Shown: piece by piece, positions 25,194 through 33,259 of the stretch
How the letters are laid out: the number at the start of each line of letters is the position of its first letter
Position numbering within the stretch: the stretch's first letter is position 1
Source: Bacillota bacterium
Lineage (GTDB): Bacteria > Bacillota > Clostridia > Peptostreptococcales > Anaerovoracaceae
Reading direction: 5' to 3'
Assembly (NCBI GenBank): GCA_030525285.1
Contig: JAUNFA010000007.1
Coordinates: 1 to 64,000, forward strand
DNA: 64,000 nt
The notes under the pieces: generated by a model
What the model was told of the DNA's origin: nothing
The model's input: the letters and a program-made list of their open reading frames with translations, nothing else
Databases searched by the model: none
Position numbers and translations under genes: made by a program

Positions 25194-26882
25194 TTAATGC
25201 TTCATAAATGAATTTGAAGTGTAGAGTGGTGGAACCTTACCTGCAGCAGACGCTGTAGCACTTACTGCAACCGGTGTCTTTTTCTTCACTCCAATAGTTT
25301 CTTCCTGTTCAGATTTGAGCCTTGTAGACGGTATCGGCATTCCGTGTTCATCATAGTCCTCCTTGTGAAGGTCATACATCGCAGGATTCTTAATAACCTT
25401 AATGAAGGATAAGGAAATTATGATAAGCAGGAATACTACCGGGAATCCACCTAAATTAGACAGATACTTGAGGGCGTCTGTGGTTCCGAATGCACATACG
25501 AAAATAATGCACATTGCACCGATTGTAGCACCCCAGACAACTTTTATCCATGTTGGTGATTCCTGATCGTCTTCAGTAAGACCACCTGTACAAAGGCCTG
25601 CCATAGCATTGGTATTTGAGTCCGATGCAGTTACAATGGCCAGGAATACTATAATAAGGAATACAGCAATTGTTATTACCGAAATAGGCATCTGCTGAAG
25701 CACTGCATAGGTTGCTGCCGCTGTGCCGTTGTTTGTCATTGCTTCGTTTATTCCACAACCATTCATTTCATAATATAAGGATGCGGATGAGAACAGTCCC
25801 AGCCAGCCGATTGAGAATATGGCAGGCCACAAAACAACAGCCTGAATAGTTTCTCTTACTGTATATCCTCTTGAAATTCTGCCGAGGAATGTTGATGTTA
25901 CAGGCATCCATGCCATCCAGTTGCACCAGTAGAATACAGGCCACCACATTGCCCACTTATCGCCGTCTGCAACTGATATAAACAGTGACGCTTTGCAGAA
26001 ATTGGTAAGATAGTCACCGAGACCTTCTATGGTGTTATTTAGTATAAAGAATGTAGGTCCGAATATGAACACAAATGCACCCAGTGCAAAGTAAACTCTT
26101 GAGTTCCATGTTGACAGGATACGGATTCCCTTCATAACGCCGGTTGATGCGGATATTACGAAGGCCGCTACAATAAGAATTCCCACAATAATCCATGATA
26201 CTTTGCCGGATGTGAAAGCTCCTGTCAAAGTTGCAGAGCCTTCGGAAATAAGGAATACAGCAGAGCCCATTGATGCTGCCATACCACATACGAGTGCAAC
26301 AAGACAAATAACATCAACTACCGGTGACAGCTTATTTGTCCACTTATCATTAAGTGTTGGGAAAAGCATTGAACCAACTGAATACTTCTTTCCGCAATTG
26401 TAAAACAGGAATGCGAAGAGAATTGCAGGAACACCGTATATGCACATCGGTGTAACTGTCCACTCAAGGAAAATGTCGGTCATCAGGAATGAAATGGCAT
26501 CTGATGATTCCGGTTTAATATGTGCCGGTGGTCCGTAGTAATGGCAAAGCGGTTCTGCACAAGCCCAAAGCAGAATGCCTGCAGCCATTATTGTGCAGAG
26601 TACAATGTAAACGTAATTTGATTTCTTCATAATCGGTTTTGCATTGCGGCCACCGATTCTTACCCTTCCGAAAGGAGTAAAATATGCAGCTATTACAAGG
26701 ATAACACAAACGAATGCCATCAGTGAGAACAGCCATGAGAAATCGTCAAGAATAAATGTTGTGATTGCCATAACACCTGCATTGAACTTCTCACCTGAGG
26801 TGAAATTCAAAATGATGGTAATTATGCAAAGTATCCAGGGAATACCGAATATCCCCCATTTGACTTTCTTTGAACCTTCCAT
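25194..26882 (-). CDS. BCCT-family transporter (betaine/carnitine/choline type)
   Basis: 562 residues with about 12 membrane helices and a ~60-residue cytosolic C-tail. BCCT carriers move quaternary ammonium compounds by sodium or proton symport or by exchange. The signature region reads WPVFYWCNWMAWMPVTSTFL followed by GRISRGYTVRE: the arginine-rich loop is intact but the aromatic box differs from CaiT/BetP (one Trp replaced by Asn, and Trp in the place of Tyr). The helix-4 Trp region (GILLWACAEPLCHY) is present. AGAGGAGGG precedes the ATG. Last gene of the ETF/flavin-oxidase operon, 96 bases after the GlpP-like gene. Ligand likely zwitterionic but not necessarily betaine or carnitine. Confidence 0.9.
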   Translation of the reverse strand: MEGSKKVKWGIFGIPWILCIITIILNFTSGEKFNAGVMAITTFILDDFSWLFSLMAFVCVILVIAAYFTPFGRVRIGGRNAKPIMKKSNYVYIVLCTIMAAGILLWACAEPLCHYYGPPAHIKPESSDAISFLMTDIFLEWTVTPMCIYGVPAILFAFLFYNCGKKYSVGSMLFPTLNDKWTNKLSPVVDVICLVALVCGMAASMGSAVFLISEGSATLTGAFTSGKVSWIIVGILIVAAFVISASTGVMKGIRILSTWNSRVYFALGAFVFIFGPTFFILNNTIEGLGDYLTNFCKASLFISVADGDKWAMWWPVFYWCNWMAWMPVTSTFLGRISRGYTVRETIQAVVLWPAIFSIGWLGLFSSASLYYEMNGCGINEAMTNNGTAAATYAVLQQMPISVITIAVFLIIVFLAIVTASDSNTNAMAGLCTGGLTEDDQESPTWIKVVWGATIGAMCIIFVCAFGTTDALKYLSNLGGFPVVFLLIIISLSFIKVIKNPAMYDLHKEDYDEHGMPIPSTRLKSEQEETIGVKKKTPVAVSATASAAGKVPPLYTSNSFMKH

Positions 26883-26978
26883 ACAGTCCCTCCTCTAAAA
26901 AAACAAGTAATAAATAATAAATAACAAATAATACTAACTACTCTATAATCATTGTGCTTAACACAAATAATTAACTCA

Positions 26979-27596
26979 CTAAAAATCAGGGTTCCACACG
27001 TTTCTGTTAGTCGTTGTAACAGCAATTGCACCTGCACCGAGAGCTCCGGTAACATCGCTTTTGTCAAGAACAAGTCCGCTTGCTACAAGAGGCTTGCCAT
27101 CTACCTCATCAATGGCATACCTTATCATTTTTTCAAGGCCCGCCGGCATGATTTCCACAACATCAGGATCCGTATCTCTTACATTTCTTTTTACATTGTC
27201 ATATGTAAGCTGGTCTATCATAAAGAACCTCTGTATCGTGAAAAGACCTACCTCGTTGCCACGCTTAATCATGTGGGCTTTGGTACTTATTATTCCGTCT
27301 GCCTCTGTAAACTCCCTGATATAATTAACACATATATCTTTGGGAGCCAGTCCCGTAATAAGGTCAACATGAACTATGACCATCTTGCCGGCATTCTTCA
27401 ACCGTTTAACAATACGTGGAATGGTACATATGTTCCCATACAACACATATACAATTTCACATTCAGTTTTTATTGCAGAATCAAGCCATTCATCGTTTTT
27501 GACAGCCGGAATCACCGGAAAACGACAGGTGCTGTCATTAAAAAATTCCCGGTATTCCTTCTTTCTTGCATATGCGTTAGCTCTTGAAGTATCCAT
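26979..27596 (-). CDS. GlpP-like antiterminator
   Basis: 205 residues. A TIM-barrel-like protein of the glycerol-3-phosphate responsive antiterminator family: FPVIPAVKNDEWLDSAI, VYVLYGNICTIPRIVKRLK, VIVHVDLITGL, ADGIISTKAHMIK, GLFTIQRFFMID, VVEIMPAG, VASGLVLDKSDV and the C-terminal GAGAIAVTTTNRNVW all match. GlpP binds leader mRNA of glp genes in the presence of glycerol-3-phosphate and prevents termination. No glp genes are near, but leader hairpins stand on both sides of the divergent promoters at 32.1-32.4 kb. I infer that it controls this region and senses a phospho-ester made by the neighbouring FGGY kinase. Confidence 0.88.
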   Translation of the reverse strand: MDTSRANAYARKKEYREFFNDSTCRFPVIPAVKNDEWLDSAIKTECEIVYVLYGNICTIPRIVKRLKNAGKMVIVHVDLITGLAPKDICVNYIREFTEADGIISTKAHMIKRGNEVGLFTIQRFFMIDQLTYDNVKRNVRDTDPDVVEIMPAGLEKMIRYAIDEVDGKPLVASGLVLDKSDVTGALGAGAIAVTTTNRNVWNPDF

Positions 27597-27611
27597 AATT
27601 CCCTCGTCTTT

Positions 27612-28886
27612 CTAATCAATAAGTCTTTTTTTTAACTTTCCGAGGCCGTGTTCTTCAAAAGCCTGTGCGCCTTCATCCAAGCCTTCCTGAATCCACTTTC
27701 GCATAAGTTCTTCTCCGCTGTCATATTCTTCTGCACTGGCTGGAATCAGATTAACATGAAGATTGTTATTATACACATGACCGAACACGGCACTTCTAAT
27801 ACTTATATTTTGTAAATCTTTCCTGTATTTTGCAAGAACATGTGGGAAATTATCTTCAGGTCGGGCTAAATCCAACCCTAATTTAACAATTTTTTCTTCT
27901 TCCGAATGTTTTCTTGAAATTGCAGCATTAACTCCTTCCGAAACGGCATGTCTTACAGCGTGAAGCTGTGCAAGTCCCTGCTCACTGTTTTGAACCCATG
28001 ACTTGTCGGGGTCACTGCCGAACTTGGATGAACACTGAATAATTGGCATCAGCGAAGGCATCATCTGAGACTCTTTGCCGGAAAGTTCTACAAACAGCAT
28101 TGCTTGAGCATCGCCTGGGAATTCAGGCACCGGCTGTAATGCCTCCGACACCTTTCTTAAATCATCTACAATATTCATGCTTTCTCTATCCATAAACTCA
28201 TTTGCTGTAAGAAAAACATCCGAATTATTATCAAATAGGCCCTTCATTTCTTCAGCACACTGGGCTGCCTTATTCTCATCATCAAAGAAAAGTACTATTC
28301 CCCATATAGCCTCAGGTGCCGGAACCAGTCGTATCGTGACTTCAGTTATAAGACCTTCACTTCCTTCAGAGCCAACGATTTTATCAAGAGTTTCAGGTTC
28401 TGTGATGCTTTTGAGTTTACCTTCACTATCAATAATATGTACACCTGCTATGTATTTTCTTGTATCGCCATAATAGCATGCATTAAGTCCTTTGGAACCA
28501 AGAGCACACACTCCACCTACCGTTGCAGTTTCTTCTGTAGGATGTGGTGGCCAAATATATCCCTTATAATTTTTGTGCAGGGGTTTTGACAGCTGATCCA
28601 AAGTAACACCTGCCCCTATGGGAACTAGAATATCCTCACCGTCCTCTACAGGCTCTCCCATCCATTTCAGAAATGCCGTTCCAATCATAATCCCGTTCTC
28701 CGGTACAGAACCTCCGCATATTCCGGTTCTTGTACCCTGAAACGTAATATTCAAATCCCTATTGTCTGCAATCATCTTAATCGCTTCGTCTTCTGTTGTA
28801 GGATTCAATATGCCTTCAGCATATCCGCTAAGACTTGATTCATCCTTTAATTGACTGATTGTAGGCGTTGGATATTTACCTGCCAT
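27612..28886 (-). CDS. GlcD-like FAD-linked oxidoreductase
   Basis: 424 residues, VAO/PCMH fold. The FAD-binding part shows TTEDEAIKMIADNRDLNITF, the PP-loop GTRTGICGGSVP, the ATVGGVCALGSKGL segment and GSEGSEGLITEVTIRL. The C-terminal FAD-oxidase_C part (~250-424) carries the HVYNNNLHVNLIP motif that usually supplies metal- or substrate-binding histidines. Relatives oxidise 2-hydroxy acids (glycolate, D-lactate) and can pass electrons to ETF, as in lactate dehydrogenase-Etf complexes. Encoded with etfBA-like genes in one operon, 12 bases downstream of etfA, which supports an ETF-linked dehydrogenase. Substrate unknown. Confidence 0.88.
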   Translation of the reverse strand: MAGKYPTPTISQLKDESSLSGYAEGILNPTTEDEAIKMIADNRDLNITFQGTRTGICGGSVPENGIMIGTAFLKWMGEPVEDGEDILVPIGAGVTLDQLSKPLHKNYKGYIWPPHPTEETATVGGVCALGSKGLNACYYGDTRKYIAGVHIIDSEGKLKSITEPETLDKIVGSEGSEGLITEVTIRLVPAPEAIWGIVLFFDDENKAAQCAEEMKGLFDNNSDVFLTANEFMDRESMNIVDDLRKVSEALQPVPEFPGDAQAMLFVELSGKESQMMPSLMPIIQCSSKFGSDPDKSWVQNSEQGLAQLHAVRHAVSEGVNAAISRKHSEEEKIVKLGLDLARPEDNFPHVLAKYRKDLQNISIRSAVFGHVYNNNLHVNLIPASAEEYDSGEELMRKWIQEGLDEGAQAFEEHGLGKLKKRLID

Positions 28887-28898
28887 GTTATTTCCTCT

Positions 28899-29777
28899 TT
28901 AACCTTCTATAAGATGTTTTAATTCTTCAAGTATAACTGTTGCATCTCCCACAACGGCCAGATCTGATTTTTTCATTATAGGAGCATTTTCGTCACTGTT
29001 TATAGCAATAATCACATTGCTCTTTTCTATTCCTGCAAAGAATGCCGGTGCTCCACTTACAGCCGCCGCAATGCACACCTTAGGTCTTGTAATATTGCCG
29101 CTTACCCCCACAAGGGTATTAAGGTCGCTCCATGCACTCATTACTACAGGTCTGGATGCTCCCATTTGTGCTCCCATGGTTTTCGCAGTATCCCGGGCAC
29201 CTTCAACCTGACTCTTATTGTTAAATCCCTGTCCGCAAGCCAAAATCAGTTCTCCATCAGAGAGACCATTAGACTCCTGTTTCACCTTATGTATAACTCG
29301 TTCTGAGCAAAAGTCTCCTCTGACAGATTTTTCAGAAATAACTATTTCAGCCCAGGCCTTCCTCTGTAAAGGAGTTTCTTCCTCAATTGTAGGGTCTACT
29401 GATATGCACCACGGTTTTGATCCAAGTTGATAATCAGCAACCATGTTGCCTGCAAAGACTTTCCTGCTTACAGTCTCTGATTCTATATCTATATCAACGG
29501 CACCTGTAACTCCACTGCCATTAAGAATGCAGCTTAGTTCTATTGCCATACGAGAACCCGTCTGATTTCCCGGCAGCATTATAATATCTGCGTCTGCACA
29601 TATGACTGCTGCTGACCTTAACACGTATTCAATATCAAAGTATTGAACGTTTCCCGAAATCCTGACTATCTTTATATCACCAATATCTATGCCGGCCGCC
29701 TTTGCCAAGGCTGCCACATTAGCCTCCTGTGTGGACGTGTTTCTGACGCAGGAATTTATAATCGCATAAACAACCAT
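28899..29777 (-). CDS. Divergent electron transfer flavoprotein alpha subunit
   Basis: 292 residues. The C-terminal FAD domain is plain: GASRPVVMSAWSDLNTLVG, VSGNITRPKVCIAAAVSGAP, SNVIIAINSDENAPIMKKSD and GDATVILEEL. Two standard signatures differ: the usual QVGQTGK is LVGVSGN and the usual SGAIQHLAG is SGAPAFFAG, so the FAD-contacting Gln-His pair is missing. The redox potential or bifurcating ability may differ from that of classical ETF. Overlaps the etfB end by one base (TAATG-type coupling). No ferredoxin domain is attached, unlike some LctC proteins. Confidence 0.87.
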   Translation of the reverse strand: MVVYAIINSCVRNTSTQEANVAALAKAAGIDIGDIKIVRISGNVQYFDIEYVLRSAAVICADADIIMLPGNQTGSRMAIELSCILNGSGVTGAVDIDIESETVSRKVFAGNMVADYQLGSKPWCISVDPTIEEETPLQRKAWAEIVISEKSVRGDFCSERVIHKVKQESNGLSDGELILACGQGFNNKSQVEGARDTAKTMGAQMGASRPVVMSAWSDLNTLVGVSGNITRPKVCIAAAVSGAPAFFAGIEKSNVIIAINSDENAPIMKKSDLAVVGDATVILEELKHLIEG

Positions 29778-30571
29778 TATTCTACCATTCCTTCCCGCTT
29801 CAACCTCTCATATATTGCAGCTGCACCCTTAACCGGATTACTGCCATCAATCAATTCAGACTCTCGTTTCTGTTCAACGAATCTTAATTTTTTTAACTTC
29901 AACTCCGATGGTGTTGCAGAATTCTCGTCATATTCTTCAATTTTCCTATTTGCAGCTTCCATACGCTGTTTCAAAGTAGGAACTCTAAGATATGTCTGTT
30001 GCACGTCTCCAACAGCAAGGACCACTGGCATTTTCACAGTGTCTGTAATCTCCATGCCGTCCATGACATAACTTACTCTTATATGGTCATTGTCCACAGG
30101 AACAAAATCTTTGACGTTGATAATGCATGGGATATTCAGCTTATATGCTATGTATAACGGCACAGCACGGCTGCTTCCGCATCCACTCTGTCCACCGCAT
30201 ATTATCAAATCCTGTCTGTCATTATTGCTCAGATAATCGGCTAGGACTTCACCTGTAATTTCAGGATTGAAATCATCAAATTTCAATGTCCTGTCCGTTC
30301 TTGTGAATCCAAGTGCTGCCAACGTCTGAAGTGTACTTGTTACTTTGCCATCTCCTGCACTCACTGCAGAAAGTCTGCAATTCAGACCTTCAGAAGCCGC
30401 GTGTTCTCTGAACCTCAGAGTCAGTTCAAGTGCACTCTCATCCTGCAGATTGATACGGGATTTAATATATGACAAATCAATTTCGCCCTTTGCTTCGCAT
30501 ATGCGCCATTCTTCTTCGGACACCTTGTCCAGATCAGGCTCTACCTTGAAACAATTTGTAATTGTAATCAT
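29777..30571 (-). CDS. Divergent electron transfer flavoprotein beta subunit
   Basis: 264 residues. The start ITITNCFKVEPDLDKVSEEE copies the standard EtfB opening (NIVVCVKQVPD), so the ATG at 30571 is preferred over one at 30601 that would overlap the upstream gene. The Rossmann-like core shows LRFREHAASEG, LAALGFTRTDR and LIICGGQSGCGSSRAVPLYI. This last element replaces the canonical DGDTGQVGP loop that binds AMP or FAD, so nucleotide binding may be altered. C-terminal PTLKQRMEAANRKIE is typical. Forms a dimer with the adjacent alpha subunit and probably takes electrons from one or both neighbouring flavoproteins. Confidence 0.87.
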   Translation of the reverse strand: MITITNCFKVEPDLDKVSEEEWRICEAKGEIDLSYIKSRINLQDESALELTLRFREHAASEGLNCRLSAVSAGDGKVTSTLQTLAALGFTRTDRTLKFDDFNPEITGEVLADYLSNNDRQDLIICGGQSGCGSSRAVPLYIAYKLNIPCIINVKDFVPVDNDHIRVSYVMDGMEITDTVKMPVVLAVGDVQQTYLRVPTLKQRMEAANRKIEEYDENSATPSELKLKKLRFVEQKRESELIDGSNPVKGAAAIYERLKREGMVE

Positions 30572-30588
30572 ATCTTCATATTCAAATA

Positions 30589-32055
30589 TTAAAAATGCCA
30601 AGGATTATCATAATCGTGCTTAATTGGAATAAGTGTTCCCATGTTCATTATTCCATTAGGATCAAAAGCTCTTTTGAGAGTTTCCAGCATATAGAATGAC
30701 GTTCCGTACTCTTCCCATACCATATGAGCTCTTGCCTTGCCAAGACCGTGGTGATGTGATATTGAGCCACCGAACTTGACAGCCGACTCGCATATAATTT
30801 TGTTAATGAGATTATGATACTTGTTTATCTCATCTTCGGGAGCACAGTCTACTACATTATAATAATAAGTAAAGTACACGTTAGTCCCATTCTGATAGCT
30901 GTGTGATGTATGACCGCCAATCATTGTAAGATCCGGCACCTCTTTTATAATTCTATCAATAACTTCATCGTAGATGTCATTGATGCAATCCCAGCATCCT
31001 GAAATTTCTGTCGTTATACCTATGTTCTTCGTTGCTATGATTTCTTCTCGTTCTTCAGCAATCTGAGCAGGTCCCCAGTTAAGTCTGTTAAACCACTTTT
31101 CAATAATTAGCGGATCAACTGCTTCTGCATTATCAATTTCTGCTACAATTTCTTTTATTCCTTCTGCCGTAGCCTTCGTAATTGCAGCAGGTCCCTCTGC
31201 CATAAATATCAAAACGCATTTACCGTCTGCCCAGTCAAAGTGCATCTCAGAATCCTGCACATCATAAAGCCTTGCAACTGATGGTTTGTACCCGTCAATC
31301 ATTACTCTGCGAAGCGCCTTAAATCCTTCGGACATTGTATTAACCTTATATCCCATATATATGTTATTCTCTGGCTGATATTTAAAAACCTTGACTGTTA
31401 CTTCCGTAATGTAGCATAATGCACCTTCATTACCGAGAACAATATGTCTGATATCAGGTCCTACAGATCTCCTCGGAACATTCTTGATTCTGCAGACTCT
31501 GCCTCCCGGAAATACTACTTCAAGTCCCACAATCATGTCCTCAATTCCACCATAAAGTGTTGAGAACTGCCCGATTGATCTTGTTGCAACCAGACCACCC
31601 ATCTGTGCCAGTGGCTTTGACTGTGGTGAATGTCCAGTTGTCAGACCTCTTTCTCTCAGTTTATCCTCAAGCACTTCCAGAGGCACACCACACTGACAAG
31701 TTACCTGCATGTTGGTCTCATTAACATCAATAATCTTATTCATTCTTGTTCCATCAACTACTATTGAGTTTTCTTTTGCTGTTTCGAGACCTCCCTCAAT
31801 TGCCGACTGACCTGTTCTTGCCACACAGTTTACACCGTTATCATTGGCAAATTTTAGAATTGCGGCTATATCATCAGTGCTTTCCGCGAATACTACTGCA
31901 GCGGGAATTGGCTGAGTATACACTCCCATACACTGCTCATACTTCCTGTATCTGTCACGGCTGCTTTCCTTTAGCACCTGCTCATCAGTAACAACCTGCT
32001 CTTCACCTACGATTTTTTTTAGTTCTGCAACGATCTCTTCTCTTGTAATTGCCAT
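30589..32055 (-). CDS. FAD-binding oxidoreductase, alkyl-DHAP synthase-like
   Basis: 488 residues, VAO/PCMH fold. FAD-binding elements: VARTGQSAIEGGLETAKENS, TGHSPQSKPLAQMGGLVATR, QFSTLYGGIEDMIVGLEVVF and GNEGALCYITEVTVKVF. The C-terminal half contains SISHHHGLGKAR, the His-rich motif of alkyldihydroxyacetonephosphate synthase, and ends FDPNGIMNMGTLIPI. It is shorter than AGPS (~600) and its partner genes encode ETF, so dehydrogenation of a hydroxy acid or ether-like substrate is more likely than ether lipid synthesis. First gene of the operon; GGAGGG 8 bases before the ATG; a 140-base leader with a terminator-like fold lies upstream. Confidence 0.87.
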   Translation of the reverse strand: MAITREEIVAELKKIVGEEQVVTDEQVLKESSRDRYRKYEQCMGVYTQPIPAAVVFAESTDDIAAILKFANDNGVNCVARTGQSAIEGGLETAKENSIVVDGTRMNKIIDVNETNMQVTCQCGVPLEVLEDKLRERGLTTGHSPQSKPLAQMGGLVATRSIGQFSTLYGGIEDMIVGLEVVFPGGRVCRIKNVPRRSVGPDIRHIVLGNEGALCYITEVTVKVFKYQPENNIYMGYKVNTMSEGFKALRRVMIDGYKPSVARLYDVQDSEMHFDWADGKCVLIFMAEGPAAITKATAEGIKEIVAEIDNAEAVDPLIIEKWFNRLNWGPAQIAEEREEIIATKNIGITTEISGCWDCINDIYDEVIDRIIKEVPDLTMIGGHTSHSYQNGTNVYFTYYYNVVDCAPEDEINKYHNLINKIICESAVKFGGSISHHHGLGKARAHMVWEEYGTSFYMLETLKRAFDPNGIMNMGTLIPIKHDYDNPWHF

Positions 32056-32112
32056 CTTTTTTCCCTCCAGGCTCCATATTCCGATATGATGTAATTAATA
32101 ACATAATGTTGA

Positions 32113-32169
32113 TCGCTTTTTTGCAAATAAAAAAGCGACTTGAGCGCACGACAAAACATGCGCAAAGCC
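32113..32169 (-). promoter_or_regulatory. Leader with overlapping terminator and antiterminator folds
   Basis: In the minus-strand leader, GGCTTTGCGCA (starting at 32169) pairs with TGCGCTCAAGTC and is followed by CGCTTTTTT: an intrinsic terminator shape (one mismatch, one G-U pair). Directly overlapping it, TCGCTTTTTT-ATTTGC-AAAAAAGCGA (32113-32138) forms a perfect alternative stem that would sequester the terminator's T-run and the end of its 3' arm. The folds are mutually exclusive, as in regulated attenuation. A GlpP-like antiterminator is encoded in the same operon. Confidence 0.6.
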
Positions 32170-32203
32170 ACTCTATAATCTCTTTAGCTTATTCTATAAG
32201 AAA

Positions 32204-32232
32204 ATTGTATCAATTTCAAAGCAAGATGTCAA
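32204..32232 (-). promoter_or_regulatory. Promoter of the leftward ETF/flavin-oxidase/BCCT operon
   Basis: Minus strand TTGACA (32227-32232), exact 17-base spacer, TACAAT (32204-32209). Predicted start near 32197 gives a ~140-base leader. Confidence 0.78.
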
Positions 32233-32273
32233 GGCAGTGGAAATCCATCCACCTTCACGTTGCCAATATTGTT

Positions 32274-32302
32274 TTGACTTTCGTACAATATGATGGTACT
32301 AT
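32274..32302 (+). promoter_or_regulatory. Promoter of the rightward SDR-kinase operon
   Basis: TTGACT (32274-32279), 17-base spacer, TACTAT (32297-32302), giving a ~135-base leader. A second TTGACA at 32395-32400 lacks a good -10 at proper spacing and is a weaker alternative; if it were used, it would bypass the leader hairpin. Confidence 0.65.
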
Positions 32303-32327
32303 CTATTTAAATTAACGCAGAGAGTTG

Positions 32328-32390
32328 AGAGATGGCGGTAATTGGCAATTTTATGTTGCCATCATTACCAGTATGCCATGTCTCTTTTTA
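32328..32390 (+). terminator. Leader terminator ahead of the SDR-kinase operon
   Basis: A long imperfect hairpin of three stacked stems: AGAGATGGC with GCCAT..TCTCT, GGTAAT with ATTACC, and TGGCAA with TTGCCA, closed by a 7-base loop and followed by TTTTTATTT. It lies between promoter and ATG, so it should reduce transcription unless antitermination occurs. Confidence 0.62.
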
Positions 32391-32442
32391 TTTGTTGACA
32401 GTTTTGTATACGCGTTGAACATTAAACGTATGGAGGTTATTT

Positions 32443-33234
32443 ATGAGTTACGACATCAATGATTTTAATATGGATTTTTTCTCACTCAAAGGAAAAAACG
32501 CAATAGTTACCGGCGGTAACAGCGGCCTTGGACAAACCTTCGCCCTTGCTCTTGCTAAAGCTGGTGCTAACATCTTCTGCTTCGCAGCCGTTGATGACGA
32601 TGGGGCTACGAAAGAATTAATCGAAGGCTGTGGTGTTAAGTACGAATTCATGCTTGGCGATATCAGAGAGCATGACTTATGTGTAGCTGCTGCCGATAAA
32701 TGTGCAGAAATATTCGGCTCTATTGATATCCTAGTTAACTGTGCGGGCATCTGCCTCATTGATGACGTTCTTGACTTTGGAAGAGAACAATGGGATCCGA
32801 TGATTGATATTAATCTGACGGGAGCATTTGATTTGAGCCATGAAGTTGCAAGATACATGATTCCTCAAAAGAGCGGACGAATAATCAACATATGTTCACT
32901 GTTTTCATTCCTTGGCGGTCTTGGATCGCCTGCATACGCTGCAATGAAAGCCGGTCTTATGGGATTTACCAAAGCTTATGCCGATGAACTGGGCAAATAT
33001 GGAATCACTGTTAACGGCATTGCACCGGGATATTTCCAGACTGCTATGACAGCCGGTACAGGTTCCGGCAACGAAGAAGATGAGAAGTATATTACAATCA
33101 AAAATCACATTCCAATGGATAGATGGGGACAGAGACAGGATTTAATGGGAGCCGTTGTATTCCTGGCATCACACGCCGCTCAATATGTCAACGGCCACAT
33201 TCTTACAGTTGACGGCGGATATCTGGTACGTTAA
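32443..33234 (+). CDS. Short-chain dehydrogenase/reductase
   Basis: 263 residues, classical SDR. Cofactor motif TGGNSGLG (23-30), NAG-like VNCAG (98-102), active-site Ser152, Tyr165 and Lys169 in YAAMK, C-terminal VNGHILTVDGGYLV. An NAD(H)-dependent oxidation of a polyol, sugar acid or keto-acid is typical of the gluconate 5-dehydrogenase-like group it resembles. GGAGG stands 7 bases before ATG. First gene of a two-gene operon with a sugar kinase, controlled by a leader terminator. Substrate unknown, but the pairing suggests dehydrogenation or keto-reduction followed by phosphorylation. Confidence 0.9.
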   Translation: MSYDINDFNMDFFSLKGKNAIVTGGNSGLGQTFALALAKAGANIFCFAAVDDDGATKELIEGCGVKYEFMLGDIREHDLCVAAADKCAEIFGSIDILVNCAGICLIDDVLDFGREQWDPMIDINLTGAFDLSHEVARYMIPQKSGRIINICSLFSFLGGLGSPAYAAMKAGLMGFTKAYADELGKYGITVNGIAPGYFQTAMTAGTGSGNEEDEKYITIKNHIPMDRWGQRQDLMGAVVFLASHAAQYVNGHILTVDGGYLVR

Positions 33235-33259
33235 CGGTTTTTACGGAAGGATTAGAACA

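Noticed and set aside
23128..32055. A gamma-butyrobetaine or carnitine to trimethylamine cluster (bbu/cai type)
   Set aside because: CoA-transferase, BCCT and ETF genes are suggestive, but no acyl-CoA dehydrogenase, CoA ligase or enoyl-CoA hydratase is present, and the flavoproteins belong to the VAO/GlcD fold instead.
30589..32055. True alkyl-DHAP synthase for ether lipids
   Set aside because: The His motif is shared, but the protein is shorter and is co-encoded with ETF and a second flavoprotein; no DHAP acyltransferase is near.
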